Positions 51,147-63,075 of a stretch of DNA of 64,000 nucleotides are shown in pieces (within the stretch, counting starts at the first letter, position 1; every line of letters starts with the position of its first letter). The notes under the pieces are model-generated. The model was not told where the DNA came from. It ran no database searches and saw only the letters and a program-made list of their open reading frames with translations. The DNA comes from Pseudescherichia vulneris NBRC 102420 (GTDB lineage: Bacteria; Pseudomonadota; Gammaproteobacteria; Enterobacterales; Enterobacteriaceae), in contig NZ_BBMZ01000008.1 of the NCBI RefSeq assembly GCF_000759795.1, forward strand, positions 248,001-312,000. The letters are read 5' to 3'. Both the position numbers and the translations under genes were made by a program.

Positions 51147-52501
51147 TTAGCGTAACCCTTAACGAGTTGGCCCAGATCCTGAACGGTGAGCTGTACGGCC
51201 AGAGTCTGACCATTGATGCCGTCACCACCGATACGCGCCAGCTGACGCCGGGCTGCCTGTTTGTTGCCCTGAAAGGTGAACGCTTCGACGCCCATGATTT
51301 TGCCGAGCAGGCGAAGGCGGGCGGCGCGGGCGCGCTACTGGTCAGCCGTAAGCTCGACTGCGATCTGCCCCAGCTGGTGGTGAAAGATACCCGTCTCGCC
51401 TTCGGTGAGATTGGAGCCTGGGTACGCCAGCAGGTGCCGACCCGCGTGGTCGCGCTCACCGGCTCCTCCGGTAAAACCTCGGTGAAAGAGATGACCGCCG
51501 CCATCCTTGGCGAGTGCGGCAATACGCTTTATACCGCTGGCAACCTAAATAATGACATCGGCGTGCCGATGACACTGCTACGCCTGACGAAAGCGCACCA
51601 GTACGCGGTGATCGAACTGGGGGCTAACCATCAGGGCGAAATTGCCTGGACCGTGAGCCTGACCCGCCCGGAAGCGGCGCTGGTCAACAACCTGGCGGCA
51701 GCGCACCTGGAGGGCTTCGGCTCGCTGGCGGGCGTGGCGAAGGCGAAGGGCGAAATCTTTACCGGCCTGCCGCTCGACGGCGTGGCGATCATGAACGCGG
51801 ACAACAACGACTGGCTGAACTGGCAGAGCATTATCGGCGGGCGCAAAATCTGGCGCTTCTCACCGAACGCTGCCAACAGCGACTTTACCGCCAACAACGT
51901 GCATGTCACGTCGCAGGGGACCCACTTCACGCTGCAAACCCCGACCGGCAACATTGAAGTGCTGCTGCCGCTGCCGGGTCGTCACAACATTGCTAACGCG
52001 CTGGCCGCAACGGCGCTGGCGATGGCGGTAGGTGCCCCGCTGGACGCGGTAAAAGCCGGTCTGGCGAAGCTGAAGGCCGTACCGGGACGTCTGTTCCCGA
52101 TCCCGCTTGCGGAAAATCAGCTCCTGCTCGACGACTCCTACAACGCCAACGTCGGCTCGATGACCGCTGCGGCGCAGGTGCTCTCCGAAATGCCGGGCTA
52201 CCGGGTGATGGTGGTGGGTGATATGGCCGAGCTGGGCGATGAAAGCGAAGCGTGCCACCAGCAGGTCGGCGAGGCGGCGAAAGCCTCCGGCCTCGATCGC
52301 GTGCTGAGCGTGGGCGTGCAGAGCAAGGCTATCTCCGTCGCCAGCGGCGTTGGCGAACATTTTAACGATAAAGCTGCGCTGATTGCGCGCCTCAGGGCGC
52401 TGATTGTAGAGCAGCAGATTATTACCATTTTGGTAAAAGGTTCACGTAGTGCTGCCATGGAAGAGGTAGTACGCGCATTACAGGAGAACGGGACATGTTA
52501 G
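51143..52501 (+). CDS. murF: UDP-MurNAc-tripeptide:D-Ala-D-Ala ligase
   Basis: Adds the D-alanyl-D-alanine dipeptide to complete UDP-MurNAc-pentapeptide; 452 residues as in K-12. ATP loop [16 protein letters not shown], then [44 protein letters not shown] and [11 protein letters not shown]. It overlaps the 3' end of murE by 4 bases and the start of mraY by 7 bases, so translation is coupled on both sides. Confidence 0.97.
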   Translation: MISVTLNELAQILNGELYGQSLTIDAVTTDTRQLTPGCLFVALKGERFDAHDFAEQAKAGGAGALLVSRKLDCDLPQLVVKDTRLAFGEIGAWVRQQVPTRVVALTGSSGKTSVKEMTAAILGECGNTLYTAGNLNNDIGVPMTLLRLTKAHQYAVIELGANHQGEIAWTVSLTRPEAALVNNLAAAHLEGFGSLAGVAKAKGEIFTGLPLDGVAIMNADNNDWLNWQSIIGGRKIWRFSPNAANSDFTANNVHVTSQGTHFTLQTPTGNIEVLLPLPGRHNIANALAATALAMAVGAPLDAVKAGLAKLKAVPGRLFPIPLAENQLLLDDSYNANVGSMTAAAQVLSEMPGYRVMVVGDMAELGDESEACHQQVGEAAKASGLDRVLSVGVQSKAISVASGVGEHFNDKAALIARLRALIVEQQIITILVKGSRSAAMEEVVRALQENGTC

Positions 52502-53577
52502 TTTGGCTGGCCGAGCATTTGGTCAAATATTATTCGGGCTTTAACGTCTTTTCCTATCTGACGTTTCGCGCCATTGTCAGCCTGCTGACCGCGCTCTTCA
52601 TCTCTTTATGGATGGGGCCGCGCATGATCGCCCGCCTGCAAAAGCTCTCGTTTGGCCAGGTTGTTCGTAACGACGGTCCGGAATCGCACTTCAGCAAACG
52701 CGGCACCCCAACGATGGGGGGGATCATGATCCTCACCGCTATTGTGGTGTCGGTTCTTCTGTGGGCTTACCCCTCCAACCCCTACGTCTGGTGCGTGCTG
52801 GTGGTGCTGGTGGGCTACGGCATCATCGGCTTTGTCGACGACTACCGTAAGGTGGTGCGCAAAGATACCAAAGGCCTTATCGCCCGCTGGAAATACTTCT
52901 GGATGTCGGTCATCGCCCTGGGCGTTTCGTTTGCGCTCTATCTGGTAGGGAACGATACGCCCGCCACGCAGCTGGTGGTACCGTTCTTTAAAGACGTCAT
53001 GCCGCAGCTGGGCATCCTCTATATCCTGCTGGCCTACTTCGTTATCGTCGGTACCGGCAACGCCGTGAACCTCACCGACGGCCTCGACGGCCTGGCGATC
53101 ATGCCTACCGTGCTGGTGGCGTCAGGCTTTGCGCTGGTGGCCTGGGCAACCGGCAACATGAACTTTGCCAGCTATCTGCACATTCCTTACCTGCGTCACG
53201 CGGGTGAACTGGTGATCGTCTGTACGGCTATCGTCGGGGCAGGGCTGGGCTTCCTCTGGTTTAACACCTATCCGGCGCAGGTCTTCATGGGCGACGTCGG
53301 ATCGCTGGCGCTGGGCGGCGCGCTGGGCATTATCGCCGTGCTGCTGCGCCAGGAGTTCCTGCTGGTGATCATGGGCGGCGTATTCGTGGTGGAGACCCTG
53401 TCGGTCATTCTGCAGGTGGGCTCCTTCAAGCTGCGCGGACAGCGCATCTTCCGTATGGCCCCGATTCACCACCACTATGAACTGAAAGGCTGGCCGGAGC
53501 CGCGCGTGATCGTGCGCTTCTGGGTTATTTCGCTGATGCTGGTCCTGATTGGCCTGGCTACGCTGAAGGTGCGTTAA
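52495..53577 (+). CDS. mraY: Phospho-MurNAc-pentapeptide translocase MraY
   Basis: Transfers phospho-MurNAc-pentapeptide to undecaprenyl phosphate at the inner membrane, making lipid I; 360 residues as in K-12, ten predicted membrane segments. Active-site Asp pair in [35 protein letters not shown] and the cytoplasmic histidine block [12 protein letters not shown]. The murD start follows 2 bp after its stop. Confidence 0.97.
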   Translation: MLVWLAEHLVKYYSGFNVFSYLTFRAIVSLLTALFISLWMGPRMIARLQKLSFGQVVRNDGPESHFSKRGTPTMGGIMILTAIVVSVLLWAYPSNPYVWCVLVVLVGYGIIGFVDDYRKVVRKDTKGLIARWKYFWMSVIALGVSFALYLVGNDTPATQLVVPFFKDVMPQLGILYILLAYFVIVGTGNAVNLTDGLDGLAIMPTVLVASGFALVAWATGNMNFASYLHIPYLRHAGELVIVCTAIVGAGLGFLWFNTYPAQVFMGDVGSLALGGALGIIAVLLRQEFLLVIMGGVFVVETLSVILQVGSFKLRGQRIFRMAPIHHHYELKGWPEPRVIVRFWVISLMLVLIGLATLKVR

Positions 53578-53579
53578 TC

Positions 53580-54896
53580 ATGGCAGATTACCAGGGTAAA
53601 CAGGTCGTCATCATTGGGTTAGGGTTAACCGGGCTATCCTGCGTGGACTTTTTCCTCGCGCGTGGCGTGACGCCGCGGGTGATGGATACGCGTAGCGCGC
53701 CGCCGGGGCTGGATAAGCTGCCGGAGTCGGTTGAGCGCCACCTTGGTAGTCTGAATGACGACTGGCTGCTGGCGGCCGATCTGATCGTTGCCAGCCCCGG
53801 TCTCGCCCTGGCGCACCCGTCGCTGAGCGCGGCCGCCGAAGCTGGCGTAGAGATCGTCGGCGATATCGAACTGTTCGTGCGTGAAGCCCAGGCACCGGTG
53901 ATTGCGATCACCGGCTCTAACGGCAAGAGCACCGTCACCAAGCTGGTTGGCGAGATGGCGGAAGCGGCGGGCGTTAACGTTGGCGTGGGCGGCAACATCG
54001 GTCTGCCGGCGCTGATGCTGCTCGACAGCAACCGCGAGCTGTACGTGCTGGAGCTCTCCAGCTTCCAGCTGGAGACCACTTCCAGCCTGCACGCCGTGGC
54101 GGCAACGATTTTGAACGTCACCGAAGATCATATGGATCGCTATCCGTTTGGTCTGCAGCAGTACCGCGCTGCCAAGCTGCGCATTTTTGAGAATGCCAAA
54201 GTCTGCGTGGTCAACGCCGACGATGCCCTGACCATGCCGGTTCGGGGGGCGGACGATCGCTGCATCAGCTTTGGCGTCGACGTGGGCGACTATCACCTCA
54301 ACCGCCAGCAGGGCGAAACCTGGCTGCGGGTGAAGGGTGAAAAAGTGCTTAACGTTAAAGAGATGAAGCTCAGCGGTCAGCACAACTACACCAACGCCCT
54401 GGCGGCGCTGGCGCTGGCGGATGCCGCAGGCCTGCCGCGAGCCACCAGCCTGAAGGCGTTAACCACCTTTACCGGCCTGGCGCACCGTTTCCAGCTGGCG
54501 CTGGAGCACAACGGCGTGCGCTGGATCAACGACTCCAAGGCGACCAACGTCGGCAGCACCGAGGCGGCGCTTAACGGCCTGCACGTCGACGGTACCCTGC
54601 ACCTGCTGCTGGGCGGCGACGGTAAGTCGGCGGACTTCTCGCCCCTGAGCCGCTACCTGAACGGCGATAACGTGCGCCTCTACTGCTTTGGCCGCGACGG
54701 CGCAGAGCTGGCGGCGTTACGCCCTGAGATTGCCCAGCGGACCGAGACCATGGAGCAGGCGATGCGCCTTATCGCCCCACAGCTCAAGCCAGGAGATATG
54801 GTGCTGCTGTCACCTGCCTGTGCCAGCCTCGATCAGTTTAAGAACTTTGAACAACGGGGCGATGAGTTCACCCGTCTGGCGAAGGAGTTAGGCTGA
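53580..54896 (+). CDS. murD: UDP-MurNAc-L-alanine:D-glutamate ligase
   Basis: Adds D-glutamate to UDP-MurNAc-L-Ala; 438 residues as in K-12. Rossmann-like N-terminus [20 protein letters not shown] loop [48 protein letters not shown] and [15 protein letters not shown]. The stop overlaps the ftsW start (TGATG). Confidence 0.97.
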   Translation: MADYQGKQVVIIGLGLTGLSCVDFFLARGVTPRVMDTRSAPPGLDKLPESVERHLGSLNDDWLLAADLIVASPGLALAHPSLSAAAEAGVEIVGDIELFVREAQAPVIAITGSNGKSTVTKLVGEMAEAAGVNVGVGGNIGLPALMLLDSNRELYVLELSSFQLETTSSLHAVAATILNVTEDHMDRYPFGLQQYRAAKLRIFENAKVCVVNADDALTMPVRGADDRCISFGVDVGDYHLNRQQGETWLRVKGEKVLNVKEMKLSGQHNYTNALAALALADAAGLPRATSLKALTTFTGLAHRFQLALEHNGVRWINDSKATNVGSTEAALNGLHVDGTLHLLLGGDGKSADFSPLSRYLNGDNVRLYCFGRDGAELAALRPEIAQRTETMEQAMRLIAPQLKPGDMVLLSPACASLDQFKNFEQRGDEFTRLAKELG

Positions 54897-56149
54897 TGCG
54901 CTTATCACTTCCTCGCCTGAGGCTGCCACGCATGCCGCATTTGCCGGGACTCGGTATCCTGGAGTGGCTGTTTGCCGCGCTTAAAGGCTGGGTCATGGGG
55001 TCACGTCCGAAGGACGATGATAGCCTGGTCATGTACGACCGGATGCTGCTGTGGCTGACCTTTGGTCTGGCGGCGGTGGGCTTTATTATGGTGACCTCCG
55101 CATCGATGCCGGTAGGGCAGCGCCTGACCAACGATCCCTTCTTCTTTGCTAAACGCGATGCGCTCTATATCTTCCTCGCGTTTTGTATGGCGATGATCAC
55201 CCTGCGCCTGCCGATGGAGTTCTGGCAGCGCTGGAGCTCGGCGATGCTGATCGCCTCTATTGTCATGCTGCTGCTGGTACTGCTGGTGGGGAGCTCCATC
55301 AACGGGGCATCGCGCTGGATTGACCTAGGCGTGATGCGCTTCCAGCCCGCAGAGTTCACCAAGCTCTCTCTCTTCTGCTACCTCGCCAACTACCTGGTGC
55401 GTAAGGTAGACGAGGTGCGTAATAACCTGCGCGGCTTCTTAAAGCCGATGGGCGTGATCCTCGTGCTGGCGGTGCTACTGCTGGCGCAGCCTGACCTGGG
55501 TACAGTGGTGGTACTGTTTGTGACTACGCTGGCGATGCTGTTCCTCGCCGGGGCCAAACTGTGGCAGTTTATCGCCATCATCGGGATGGGCATCTCAGCC
55601 GTAGTCCTGCTGATCCTCGCCGAACCCTACCGTATCCGCCGCGTTACCTCGTTCTGGAACCCGTGGGAAGATCCCTTTGGCAGCGGCTACCAGCTGACCC
55701 AGTCGCTGATGGCCTTTGGCCGGGGCGAGTTCTGGGGACAGGGCCTGGGCAACTCGGTACAAAAACTCGAGTACCTGCCGGAAGCACATACCGACTTCAT
55801 TTTCTCCATTATCGGCGAAGAACTGGGTTATATCGGTGTGGTACTGGCGCTTTTGATGGTATTCTTCGTCGCTTTCCGCGCGATGTCTATTGGACGCAAA
55901 GCGCTGGATATCGACCACCGCTTCTCGGGTTTTCTGGCCTGTTCGATCGGTATTTGGTTTAGTTTTCAGGCACTCGTCAACGTTGGCGCGGCCGCCGGGA
56001 TGCTGCCAACCAAGGGTCTGACGCTGCCGCTGATCAGTTACGGCGGTTCGAGTTTGTTAATTATGTCGACGGCGATCATGATGCTGTTGCGTATAGATTA
56101 TGAAACGCGTCTGGAAAAAGCCCAGGCGTTTACACGAGGTGTTCGATGA
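54896..56149 (+). CDS. ftsW: Septal peptidoglycan polymerase FtsW
   Basis: SEDS-family glycosyltransferase working with FtsI at the septum; 417 residues (K-12: 414), ten predicted membrane segments after a basic N-terminus ([14 protein letters not shown]). SEDS landmarks are [32 protein letters not shown], the extracytoplasmic [19 protein letters not shown] and [15 protein letters not shown]. The three-residue difference from K-12 appears to lie in the N-terminal arm. Overlaps murG by ATGA. Confidence 0.97.
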   Translation: MRLSLPRLRLPRMPHLPGLGILEWLFAALKGWVMGSRPKDDDSLVMYDRMLLWLTFGLAAVGFIMVTSASMPVGQRLTNDPFFFAKRDALYIFLAFCMAMITLRLPMEFWQRWSSAMLIASIVMLLLVLLVGSSINGASRWIDLGVMRFQPAEFTKLSLFCYLANYLVRKVDEVRNNLRGFLKPMGVILVLAVLLLAQPDLGTVVVLFVTTLAMLFLAGAKLWQFIAIIGMGISAVVLLILAEPYRIRRVTSFWNPWEDPFGSGYQLTQSLMAFGRGEFWGQGLGNSVQKLEYLPEAHTDFIFSIIGEELGYIGVVLALLMVFFVAFRAMSIGRKALDIDHRFSGFLACSIGIWFSFQALVNVGAAAGMLPTKGLTLPLISYGGSSLLIMSTAIMMLLRIDYETRLEKAQAFTRGVR

Positions 56150-57213
56150 GTGGGCAACCGAAGCGGTTAATGGTGATGGCAGGCGGCACGGGCGGGCACG
56201 TTTTCCCCGGCCTGGCGGTTGCGCACCATTTAATGGCCCAGGGCTGGCAGGTTCGCTGGTTGGGCACCGCCGATCGTATGGAAGCGGATTTGGTGCCCAA
56301 ACACGGTATCAAGATCGACTTTATCCGTATCTCCGGCCTGCGCGGGAAGGGGCTGAAGGCGCTGCTGCTTGCGCCGCTACGCATCTTTAACGCCTGGCGT
56401 CAGGCGCGGGCGATCATGCAGCGCTTTAAACCAGACGTGGTGCTGGGGATGGGCGGCTACGTCTCCGGGCCGGGTGGCCTTGCTGCCTGGTCGCTGGGTA
56501 TCCCAGTGGTGCTGCACGAGCAGAACGGCATTGCCGGGCTGACCAACAAATGGCTGGCGAAGATCGCTACCAAGGTGATGCAGGCGTTTCCCGGTGCGTT
56601 CCCACAGGCTGACGTAGTGGGTAACCCGGTGCGTACCGACGTGCTGGCGCTGCCGCTGCCGGCGGATCGCCTCTCTGGTCGTGAAGGGCCGGTGCGAGTG
56701 CTGGTTGTTGGCGGCTCGCAGGGCGCTCGGGTGCTGAACCAGACGCTGCCGCAGGTGGCTGCCCGGCTGGGCGATGCGGTGACGATCTGGCACCAGAGCG
56801 GAAAAGGGGCGCAGCAGACCGTTGAGCAGGCCTATGCCGATGCAGGTCAGCCGCAGCACCGCGTGACCGAATTTATTGATGATATGGCGGCAGCCTACGC
56901 CTGGGCCGACGTGGTAGTTTGCCGCTCCGGGGCGCTGACGGTGAGCGAGATCGCCGCCGCCGGGCTGCCAGCGCTGTTTGTGCCGTTCCAGCATAAAGAT
57001 CGGCAGCAGTACTGGAATGCGCTGCCGTTAGAGCAGGCGCACGCGGCGAAGATCCTTGAGCAGCCGCAGTTTACCGTTGATTCCGTCGTCGAGACGCTGG
57101 CGAGTTGGGATCGCGTTACGTTACTGGGAATGGCCGAGCGCGCGCGCGCCGCAGCCATTCCTGATGCTACCGACCGGGTAGCTAAAGCCGTAAGCCTTGC
57201 TGCACAGGCTTAA
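56146..57213 (+). CDS. murG: Lipid II synthase MurG
   Basis: Peripheral inner-membrane GT28 glycosyltransferase that adds GlcNAc to lipid I; 355 residues as in K-12. G-loops [16 protein letters not shown] and [26 protein letters not shown], the third glycine loop [13 protein letters not shown] and the UDP-GlcNAc block [24 protein letters not shown] 7-bp hairpin at 57219-57237 (GCGACGC/GCGTCGC, no T tract) lies in the 55-bp gap before murC. Confidence 0.97.
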   Translation: MSGQPKRLMVMAGGTGGHVFPGLAVAHHLMAQGWQVRWLGTADRMEADLVPKHGIKIDFIRISGLRGKGLKALLLAPLRIFNAWRQARAIMQRFKPDVVLGMGGYVSGPGGLAAWSLGIPVVLHEQNGIAGLTNKWLAKIATKVMQAFPGAFPQADVVGNPVRTDVLALPLPADRLSGREGPVRVLVVGGSQGARVLNQTLPQVAARLGDAVTIWHQSGKGAQQTVEQAYADAGQPQHRVTEFIDDMAAAYAWADVVVCRSGALTVSEIAAAGLPALFVPFQHKDRQQYWNALPLEQAHAAKILEQPQFTVDSVVETLASWDRVTLLGMAERARAAAIPDATDRVAKAVSLAAQA

Positions 57214-57268
57214 CCATCGCGACGCCTTTTGCGTCGCACGAATTTTAGAAGTTTATGGCGTTTAGAGA

Positions 57269-58747
57269 ATGAATACACAACAACTGGCGAAACTGCGTTC
57301 AATCGTGCCCGAGATGCGTCGCGTCCGGCACATTCACTTCGTTGGCATTGGCGGGGCCGGTATGGGCGGCATCGCTGAAGTCCTGGCGAACGAAGGCTAT
57401 CAGATCAGCGGTTCCGACCTTGCGCCAAACCCGGTAACGCAGCAGCTGGCCGCCCTTGGCGCGACCATCTACTTCAACCATCGCCCCGAAAACGTACGTG
57501 ACGCCAGCGTCGTGGTGGTCTCCAGCGCCATCTCTGCCGATAACCCGGAGATTGTCGCCGCGAACGAAGCGCGCATTCCGGTGATCCGCCGCGCAGAGAT
57601 GCTGGCGGAGCTGATGCGTTTTCGCCACGGCATCGCCATCGCCGGGACGCATGGCAAAACCACGACCACCGCGATGGTCTCCAGTATCTATGCCGAGGCC
57701 GGACTGGATCCGACCTTTGTTAACGGCGGCCTGGTAAAAGCCGCAGGCGTGCATGCTCGCCTGGGCCACAGCCGCTACCTGATTGCCGAGGCCGATGAGA
57801 GCGACGCCTCGTTCCTGCATCTGCAGCCGATGGTGGCGATCGTGACCAATATCGAAGCCGACCATATGGATACCTACCAGGGCGACTTCGAGAACCTGAA
57901 GCAGACCTTTATTAACTTCCTGCACAACCTGCCGTTCTATGGCCGGGCGGTGATGTGCGTGGACGATCCGGTATGCCGCGAGCTGCTGCCGCGCGTGGGC
58001 CGTCAGACCACCACCTACGGCTTTAGCGACGACGCGGACGTGCGGGTAGAGAGTTACCAGCAGACCGGGCCGCAGGGACACTTTGTGCTGGTGCGCCAGG
58101 ACAAACCTAATTTACAGGTCACGCTGAACGCACCGGGCCGCCATAACGCCCTGAACGCGGCGGCGGCCGTTGCCGTGGCGACGGAAGAGGGGATTGACGA
58201 CGAGGCGATCCTGCGGGCGCTGGAGAGCTTCCAGGGTACCGGACGCCGCTTCGACTTCCTCGGTGCGTTCCCGCTGGATCAGGTAAACGGCAAAACTGGC
58301 AGCGCCATGCTGGTTGATGACTACGGTCACCACCCAACAGAAGTGGATGCCACCATTAAAGCCGCGCGTGCGGGCTGGCCGGATAAGAATCTGGTCATGA
58401 TTTTCCAGCCGCACCGTTTCACCCGTACCCGTGACCTGTACGATGACTTCGCCAACGTGCTGACCCAGGTGGACGCCCTGCTGATGCTGGACGTTTACGC
58501 CGCAGGCGAGACCCCGATCCCAGGCGCGGATAGCCGCTCCCTGTGCCGCACCATCCGTGGCCGCGGGAAAGTCGATCCGATTCTGGTTCCGGATGCGGCC
58601 CAGGTGGCAGCGATGCTGGCCCCGGTATTAACCGGTAACGATCTCATTCTGGTTCAGGGCGCAGGCAATATTGGTAAAGTCGCCCGTAGCCTGGCCGAGA
58701 ATAAACTGAAGCCGCAGCAGTCGCAGGAGGAAGAGCGTCATGGCTAA
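57269..58747 (+). CDS. murC: UDP-N-acetylmuramate:L-alanine ligase
   Basis: Adds the first stem-peptide residue; 492 residues (K-12: 491). N-terminal [21 protein letters not shown] loop [56 protein letters not shown], and [10 protein letters not shown]. It overlaps ddlB by 8 bases. Confidence 0.97.
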   Translation: MNTQQLAKLRSIVPEMRRVRHIHFVGIGGAGMGGIAEVLANEGYQISGSDLAPNPVTQQLAALGATIYFNHRPENVRDASVVVVSSAISADNPEIVAANEARIPVIRRAEMLAELMRFRHGIAIAGTHGKTTTTAMVSSIYAEAGLDPTFVNGGLVKAAGVHARLGHSRYLIAEADESDASFLHLQPMVAIVTNIEADHMDTYQGDFENLKQTFINFLHNLPFYGRAVMCVDDPVCRELLPRVGRQTTTYGFSDDADVRVESYQQTGPQGHFVLVRQDKPNLQVTLNAPGRHNALNAAAAVAVATEEGIDDEAILRALESFQGTGRRFDFLGAFPLDQVNGKTGSAMLVDDYGHHPTEVDATIKAARAGWPDKNLVMIFQPHRFTRTRDLYDDFANVLTQVDALLMLDVYAAGETPIPGADSRSLCRTIRGRGKVDPILVPDAAQVAAMLAPVLTGNDLILVQGAGNIGKVARSLAENKLKPQQSQEEERHG

Positions 58748-59660
58748 TAAAGTTGCAGTCCTGCTGGGCGGGACCTCCGCCGAGCGCGAAGTGTCGCTGA
58801 ACTCCGGCGCGGCGGTGCTGGCTGGCCTACGCGAAGGCGGCGTGGATGCCCATCCGGTGGATCCGCGTGACACCGACGTCACCCAGCTTAAGAGCATGGG
58901 TTTCGACAAGGTCTTTATTGCCCTGCACGGTCGTGGCGGTGAAGACGGTACGCTGCAGGGTCTGCTTGAGCTGACCGGCCTCTCCTATACCGGCAGCGGC
59001 GTAATGGCGTCCGCTATCTCCATGGATAAGCTGCGCAGCAAGCTGCTGTGGCAGGGCGCGGGCTTGCCTGTCGCTCCGTGGGCGGCAGTGACGCGTAAAG
59101 AGTTTGAGCAGGGCCTGAGCGAGAGCGTGCAGCAGCACATTGCCAGCCTGGGCCTGCCGCTGATCGTTAAGCCGAGCCGGGAAGGCTCCAGCGTCGGCAT
59201 GTCAAAAGTTGACGAGGCCGATGCGCTGCACGCGGCGTTAGCTTTAGCGTTTCAGCATGATGAAGAAGTCTTAGTTGAGAAGTGGCTGAGCGGGCCAGAA
59301 TTTACCGTTGCAGTATTAGGGGAAGAAATTTTACCCTCAATTCGCATCCAACCCGCAGGAACCTTCTATGATTATGAGGCAAAGTATCTCTCTGATGAGA
59401 CTCAGTATTTCTGCCCCAGCGGATTAGAAGCGGAGCGCGAAGCGCAGTTACGCGATCTGGTACTAAAGGCCTGGACCGTATTAGGCTGCCGTGGATGGGG
59501 TCGAATCGATGCCATGCAGGATCGCGATGGTCACTTCTATCTGCTGGAAGCGAACACCTCGCCGGGGATGACCAGCCACAGTCTGGTCCCAATGGCGGCT
59601 CGCCAGGCTGGATTAAGTTTCTCGCAATTGGTTGTACGAATTCTGGAGTTGGCGGACTGA
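58740..59660 (+). CDS. ddlB: D-alanine:D-alanine ligase B
   Basis: ATP-grasp ligase making D-Ala-D-Ala for MurF; 306 residues as in K-12. Shows [28 protein letters not shown], the active-site [15 protein letters not shown], the ATP-binding [13 protein letters not shown], and [13 protein letters not shown] with [13 protein letters not shown]. From about 59230 to 59480 the codons turn AT-rich (many TTA, GGA, CAA) although the protein stays conserved; in K-12 this part of ddlB carries promoters for ftsQAZ. Confidence 0.97.
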   Translation: MANKVAVLLGGTSAEREVSLNSGAAVLAGLREGGVDAHPVDPRDTDVTQLKSMGFDKVFIALHGRGGEDGTLQGLLELTGLSYTGSGVMASAISMDKLRSKLLWQGAGLPVAPWAAVTRKEFEQGLSESVQQHIASLGLPLIVKPSREGSSVGMSKVDEADALHAALALAFQHDEEVLVEKWLSGPEFTVAVLGEEILPSIRIQPAGTFYDYEAKYLSDETQYFCPSGLEAEREAQLRDLVLKAWTVLGCRGWGRIDAMQDRDGHFYLLEANTSPGMTSHSLVPMAARQAGLSFSQLVVRILELAD

Positions 59661-59661
59661 T

Positions 59662-60492
59662 ATGTCGCAGGCTGCGCTAAACACGCGAAACCGCGAAGAG
59701 GAGGAGGTTATTGCCTCCCGGCGGAATAATGGAACGCGTCTTGCAGGAATTGTGTTCCTGCTGGCGGTGCTGTGCACCGTGTTGGTGAGCGGCTGGATGA
59801 TTCTGGGCTGGATGGACGATGCGCAGCGCCTGCCGCTGTCGAAGCTTGTGGTCACCGGTGAGCGCCACTACACGCGCAACGATGATATTCGCCAGTCGAT
59901 TCTGGCGCTGGGTCCCCCTGGCACCTTTATGACCCAGGATGTGAACATCATCCAGAGCCAGATCGAACGCCTGCCGTGGATCAAGCAGGCCAGCGTAAGA
60001 AAGCAGTGGCCGGACGAATTGAAGATTCATCTGGTTGAATATGTCCCGATTGCGCGGTGGAATGATCAGCACATGATGGACGTTGATGGAAATTCGTTCA
60101 GCGTGCCCACCGACAGGGCGAAAGAACAGAATCTTCCGCTGCTGTTTGGCCCAGAAGGAAGCGAAAGCGAAGTGTTACAGGGCTATCGCGACATGGGGCA
60201 GGTGCTGGCAAAGGATAAATTTACATTGAAAGAGGCGGCGATGACCGCCCGTCGCTCCTGGCAGTTGACGCTGAACAATGGAATCAAGCTCAACTTGGGC
60301 CGGGGGGACACGATGAAACGTCTGTCACGCTTTGTAGAACTCTATCCTGTTCTGCAGCAGCAGGCGCAAACCGACGGCAAAGAGATCAGCTATGTCGATC
60401 TGCGCTATGACTCAGGCGCGGCAGTCGGTTGGAAACCGGCACCTATTGTGGATCCTAATCAGCAACAGAATCAGGCACAGGCAGAGCAATAA
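59662..60492 (+). CDS. ftsQ: Cell division protein FtsQ
   Basis: Bitopic divisome protein linking early and late components through FtsB/FtsL; 276 residues as in K-12. Cytoplasmic N-terminus (1-24), membrane segment about 25-48, then the POTRA domain (about 57-125, from [19 protein letters not shown]) and the beta domain. The start at 59662 ([10 protein letters not shown]) follows the ddlB stop; an upstream in-frame ATG at 59632 lies in ddlB. The stop overlaps the ftsA start (TAATG). Confidence 0.97.
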   Translation: MSQAALNTRNREEEEVIASRRNNGTRLAGIVFLLAVLCTVLVSGWMILGWMDDAQRLPLSKLVVTGERHYTRNDDIRQSILALGPPGTFMTQDVNIIQSQIERLPWIKQASVRKQWPDELKIHLVEYVPIARWNDQHMMDVDGNSFSVPTDRAKEQNLPLLFGPEGSESEVLQGYRDMGQVLAKDKFTLKEAAMTARRSWQLTLNNGIKLNLGRGDTMKRLSRFVELYPVLQQQAQTDGKEISYVDLRYDSGAAVGWKPAPIVDPNQQQNQAQAEQ

Positions 60493-61748
60493 TGATCAAG
60501 GCGACGGACAGAAAACTGGTAGTAGGACTGGAGATTGGCACCGCGAAGGTTGCCGCTTTGGTAGGGGAAGTTCTGCCCGACGGTATGGTCAATATCATTG
60601 GCGTGGGCAGTTGCCCGTCGCGGGGTATGGATAAAGGCGGGGTCAACGATTTGGAGTCGGTGGTGAAGTGCGTCCAGCGCGCCATCGACCAGGCCGAGCT
60701 GATGGCGGACTGCCAGATTTCGTCGGTTTACCTGGCGCTCTCCGGCAAGCATATTAGCTGTCAGAATGAGATCGGCATGGTGCCCATTTCCGAAGAGGAA
60801 GTGACCCAGGAAGATGTTGAAAACGTGGTGCACACCGCCAAGTCAGTACGCGTGCGCGATGAGCATCGGGTTCTGCATGTGATCCCGCAAGAATACGCCA
60901 TTGACTACCAGGAAGGGATCAAAAACCCGGTAGGGTTATCCGGCGTGCGGATGCAGGCAAAAGTGCACTTGATCACATGTCACAACGATATGGCGAAAAA
61001 CATTGTCAAAGCCGTTGAACGATGTGGTCTGAAAGTTGACCAATTAATTTTTGCCGGACTGGCGTCCAGCTATTCCGTGTTGACGGAAGACGAACGTGAG
61101 CTGGGTGTCTGCGTGGTCGATATCGGTGGTGGTACAATGGACATCGCCGTGTATACCGGCGGTGCGCTGCGCCACACCAAAGTGATCCCCTATGCGGGGA
61201 ACGTGGTGACCAGCGACATCGCCTATGCCTTCGGGACGCCGCCAAGCGATGCCGAAGCCATTAAGGTTCGCCACGGCTGTGCCCTGGGCGCTATCGTCGG
61301 TAAAGACGAAAGCGTAGAGGTGCCGAGCGTGGGCGGACGTCCGCCGCGCAGTCTGCAGCGTCAAACGCTGGCAGAAGTGATTGAGCCGCGCTATACCGAG
61401 CTGCTCAATCTGGTGAACGAAGAAATTTTGCAGCTGCAAGAACAGCTCCGGCAACAAGGCGTTAAGCACCATCTTGCAGCAGGAATTGTATTAACCGGCG
61501 GCGCAGCGCAGATCGAAGGGCTTGCAGCCTGTGCGCAACGCGTGTTTCATACACAGGTGCGCATAGGTGCGCCGCTGAATATCACGGGCCTGACGGACTA
61601 TGCCCAGGAGCCGTACTATTCAACGGCGGTAGGTCTGCTGCACTACGGGAAGGAGTCCCATTTAAGTGGTGAAGCAGAGGTGGAAAAACGTGCGTCAGTC
61701 GGCTCGTGGATCAAACGTCTGAACAGCTGGCTGCGAAAAGAGTTTTAA
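60492..61748 (+). CDS. ftsA: Cell division protein FtsA
   Basis: Actin-like ATPase that anchors FtsZ to the membrane and recruits later division proteins; 418 residues (K-12: 420). Phosphate loops VVGLEIGTAKVAALVGE and VVDIGGGTMDIAVYTGG, the 1C domain about 84-162 and the C-terminal amphipathic membrane helix SWIKRLNSWLRKEF. Two residues are missing relative to K-12 in the linker just before that helix (EKRASVGSW versus EKRVTASVGSW as I recall it), a region tolerant of change. Confidence 0.97.
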   Translation: MIKATDRKLVVGLEIGTAKVAALVGEVLPDGMVNIIGVGSCPSRGMDKGGVNDLESVVKCVQRAIDQAELMADCQISSVYLALSGKHISCQNEIGMVPISEEEVTQEDVENVVHTAKSVRVRDEHRVLHVIPQEYAIDYQEGIKNPVGLSGVRMQAKVHLITCHNDMAKNIVKAVERCGLKVDQLIFAGLASSYSVLTEDERELGVCVVDIGGGTMDIAVYTGGALRHTKVIPYAGNVVTSDIAYAFGTPPSDAEAIKVRHGCALGAIVGKDESVEVPSVGGRPPRSLQRQTLAEVIEPRYTELLNLVNEEILQLQEQLRQQGVKHHLAAGIVLTGGAAQIEGLAACAQRVFHTQVRIGAPLNITGLTDYAQEPYYSTAVGLLHYGKESHLSGEAEVEKRASVGSWIKRLNSWLRKEF

Positions 61749-61862
61749 TATTTTCAGAGACCGCACAATATTAGCGGACTCAGGCGACAGGTACTTACAT
61801 TGAATCCCTCTTGCAGCCGTAACGCAGTTTGAAGGATGATGTGTAAAATCGGAGAGAAAATT

Positions 61863-63014
61863 ATGTTTGAACCTATGGAACTGACCAACGACGCGGTGAT
61901 TAAAGTCATCGGCGTCGGTGGCGGCGGCGGTAACGCCGTTGAGCACATGGTGCGCGAGCGCATCGAAGGCGTTGAATTCTTTGCAGTGAACACCGACGCC
62001 CAGGCGTTGCGTAAGACCGCGGTGGGGCAGACCATCCAGATCGGCGGCGGCATCACCAAAGGTCTGGGAGCAGGCGCTAACCCGGAAGTCGGCCGCAATG
62101 CCGCCGAAGAGGACCGTGAAGCACTGCGTGCAGCGCTTGACGGCGCAGACATGGTATTCATCGCCGCAGGTATGGGCGGGGGTACAGGCACAGGTGCTGC
62201 TCCGGTAGTTGCCGAAGTGGCCAAAGATTTAGGTATTCTGACCGTTGCCGTCGTGACCAAGCCTTTCAACTTCGAAGGCAAGAAGCGTATGGCCTTTGCT
62301 GAGCAGGGGATCACCGAGCTGTCCAAGCACGTTGACTCCCTGATCACCATCCCGAACGACAAGCTGCTGAAGGTGCTGGGTCGTGGTATCTCTCTGCTGG
62401 ACGCCTTTGGCGCAGCCAACGACGTGCTGAAAGGCGCGGTTCAGGGCATCGCCGAGCTGATCACCCGTCCGGGCCTGATGAACGTCGACTTCGCCGACGT
62501 GCGCACCGTGATGTCCGAAATGGGCTACGCGATGATGGGCTCCGGCGTGGCGAAAGGGGAAGATCGTGCGGAAGAGGCAGCCGAAATGGCTATCTCCAGC
62601 CCGCTGCTGGAAGATATCGACCTCTCCGGCGCGCGTGGCGTCCTGGTCAACATTACGGCGGGCTTCGACTTGCGTCTGGACGAGTTTGAAACCGTGGGTA
62701 ACACCATCCGTGCCTTTGCATCGGATAACGCCACCGTGGTTATCGGTACCTCTCTGGATCCAGAGATGAACGACGAGCTGCGTGTGACCGTTGTTGCCAC
62801 CGGTATCGGTATGGACAAGCGTCCTGAAATTACCCTGGTGACCAACAAACAGCAGCAGCAGCCGGTGATGGATCGCTATCAGCAGCACGGTATGGCTCCG
62901 CTGAGCCAGGAGCAGAAACCGGCCGCTAAAGTGGTTAATGATCCGACGCCGCAGACCGCAAAAGAGCCAGATTATCTCGATATTCCGGCGTTCTTGCGTA
63001 AGCAGGCTGACTAA
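61863..63014 (+). CDS. ftsZ: Cell division GTPase FtsZ
   Basis: Tubulin-like GTPase that forms the Z ring; 383 residues as in K-12. GTP-binding IKVIGVGGGGGNAVEHM, the tubulin signature GGGTGTGAAPVVAEVA, the T7 loop NVDFADVRTVM, and the C-terminal peptide DYLDIPAFLRKQAD that binds FtsA, ZipA, MinC and SlmA. ATG 61863 is the family start, preceded by CGGAGAG; an in-frame ATG at 61836 adds nine unrelated residues. A 114-bp gap separates it from ftsA. Confidence 0.98.
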   Translation: MFEPMELTNDAVIKVIGVGGGGGNAVEHMVRERIEGVEFFAVNTDAQALRKTAVGQTIQIGGGITKGLGAGANPEVGRNAAEEDREALRAALDGADMVFIAAGMGGGTGTGAAPVVAEVAKDLGILTVAVVTKPFNFEGKKRMAFAEQGITELSKHVDSLITIPNDKLLKVLGRGISLLDAFGAANDVLKGAVQGIAELITRPGLMNVDFADVRTVMSEMGYAMMGSGVAKGEDRAEEAAEMAISSPLLEDIDLSGARGVLVNITAGFDLRLDEFETVGNTIRAFASDNATVVIGTSLDPEMNDELRVTVVATGIGMDKRPEITLVTNKQQQQPVMDRYQQHGMAPLSQEQKPAAKVVNDPTPQTAKEPDYLDIPAFLRKQAD

Positions 63015-63045
63015 GAATTAGCTGGAAGTTGGGCATTGTCGCTCT

Positions 63046-63074
63046 TTGTGCTAAACTGGCCCGCCGGTTGTATA
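63046..63074 (+). promoter_or_regulatory. Candidate lpxC promoter
   Basis: TTGTGC at 63046-63051, 17-base spacer, TGTATA at 63069-63074, in the 100-bp gap between ftsZ and lpxC. The spacing is ideal though both boxes are imperfect. Confidence 0.5.
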
Positions 63075-63075
63075 G

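Noticed and set aside
57219..57237. Hairpin between murG and murC as a terminator
   Set aside because: The stem is not followed by a T tract, and the cluster has to be transcribed through it.
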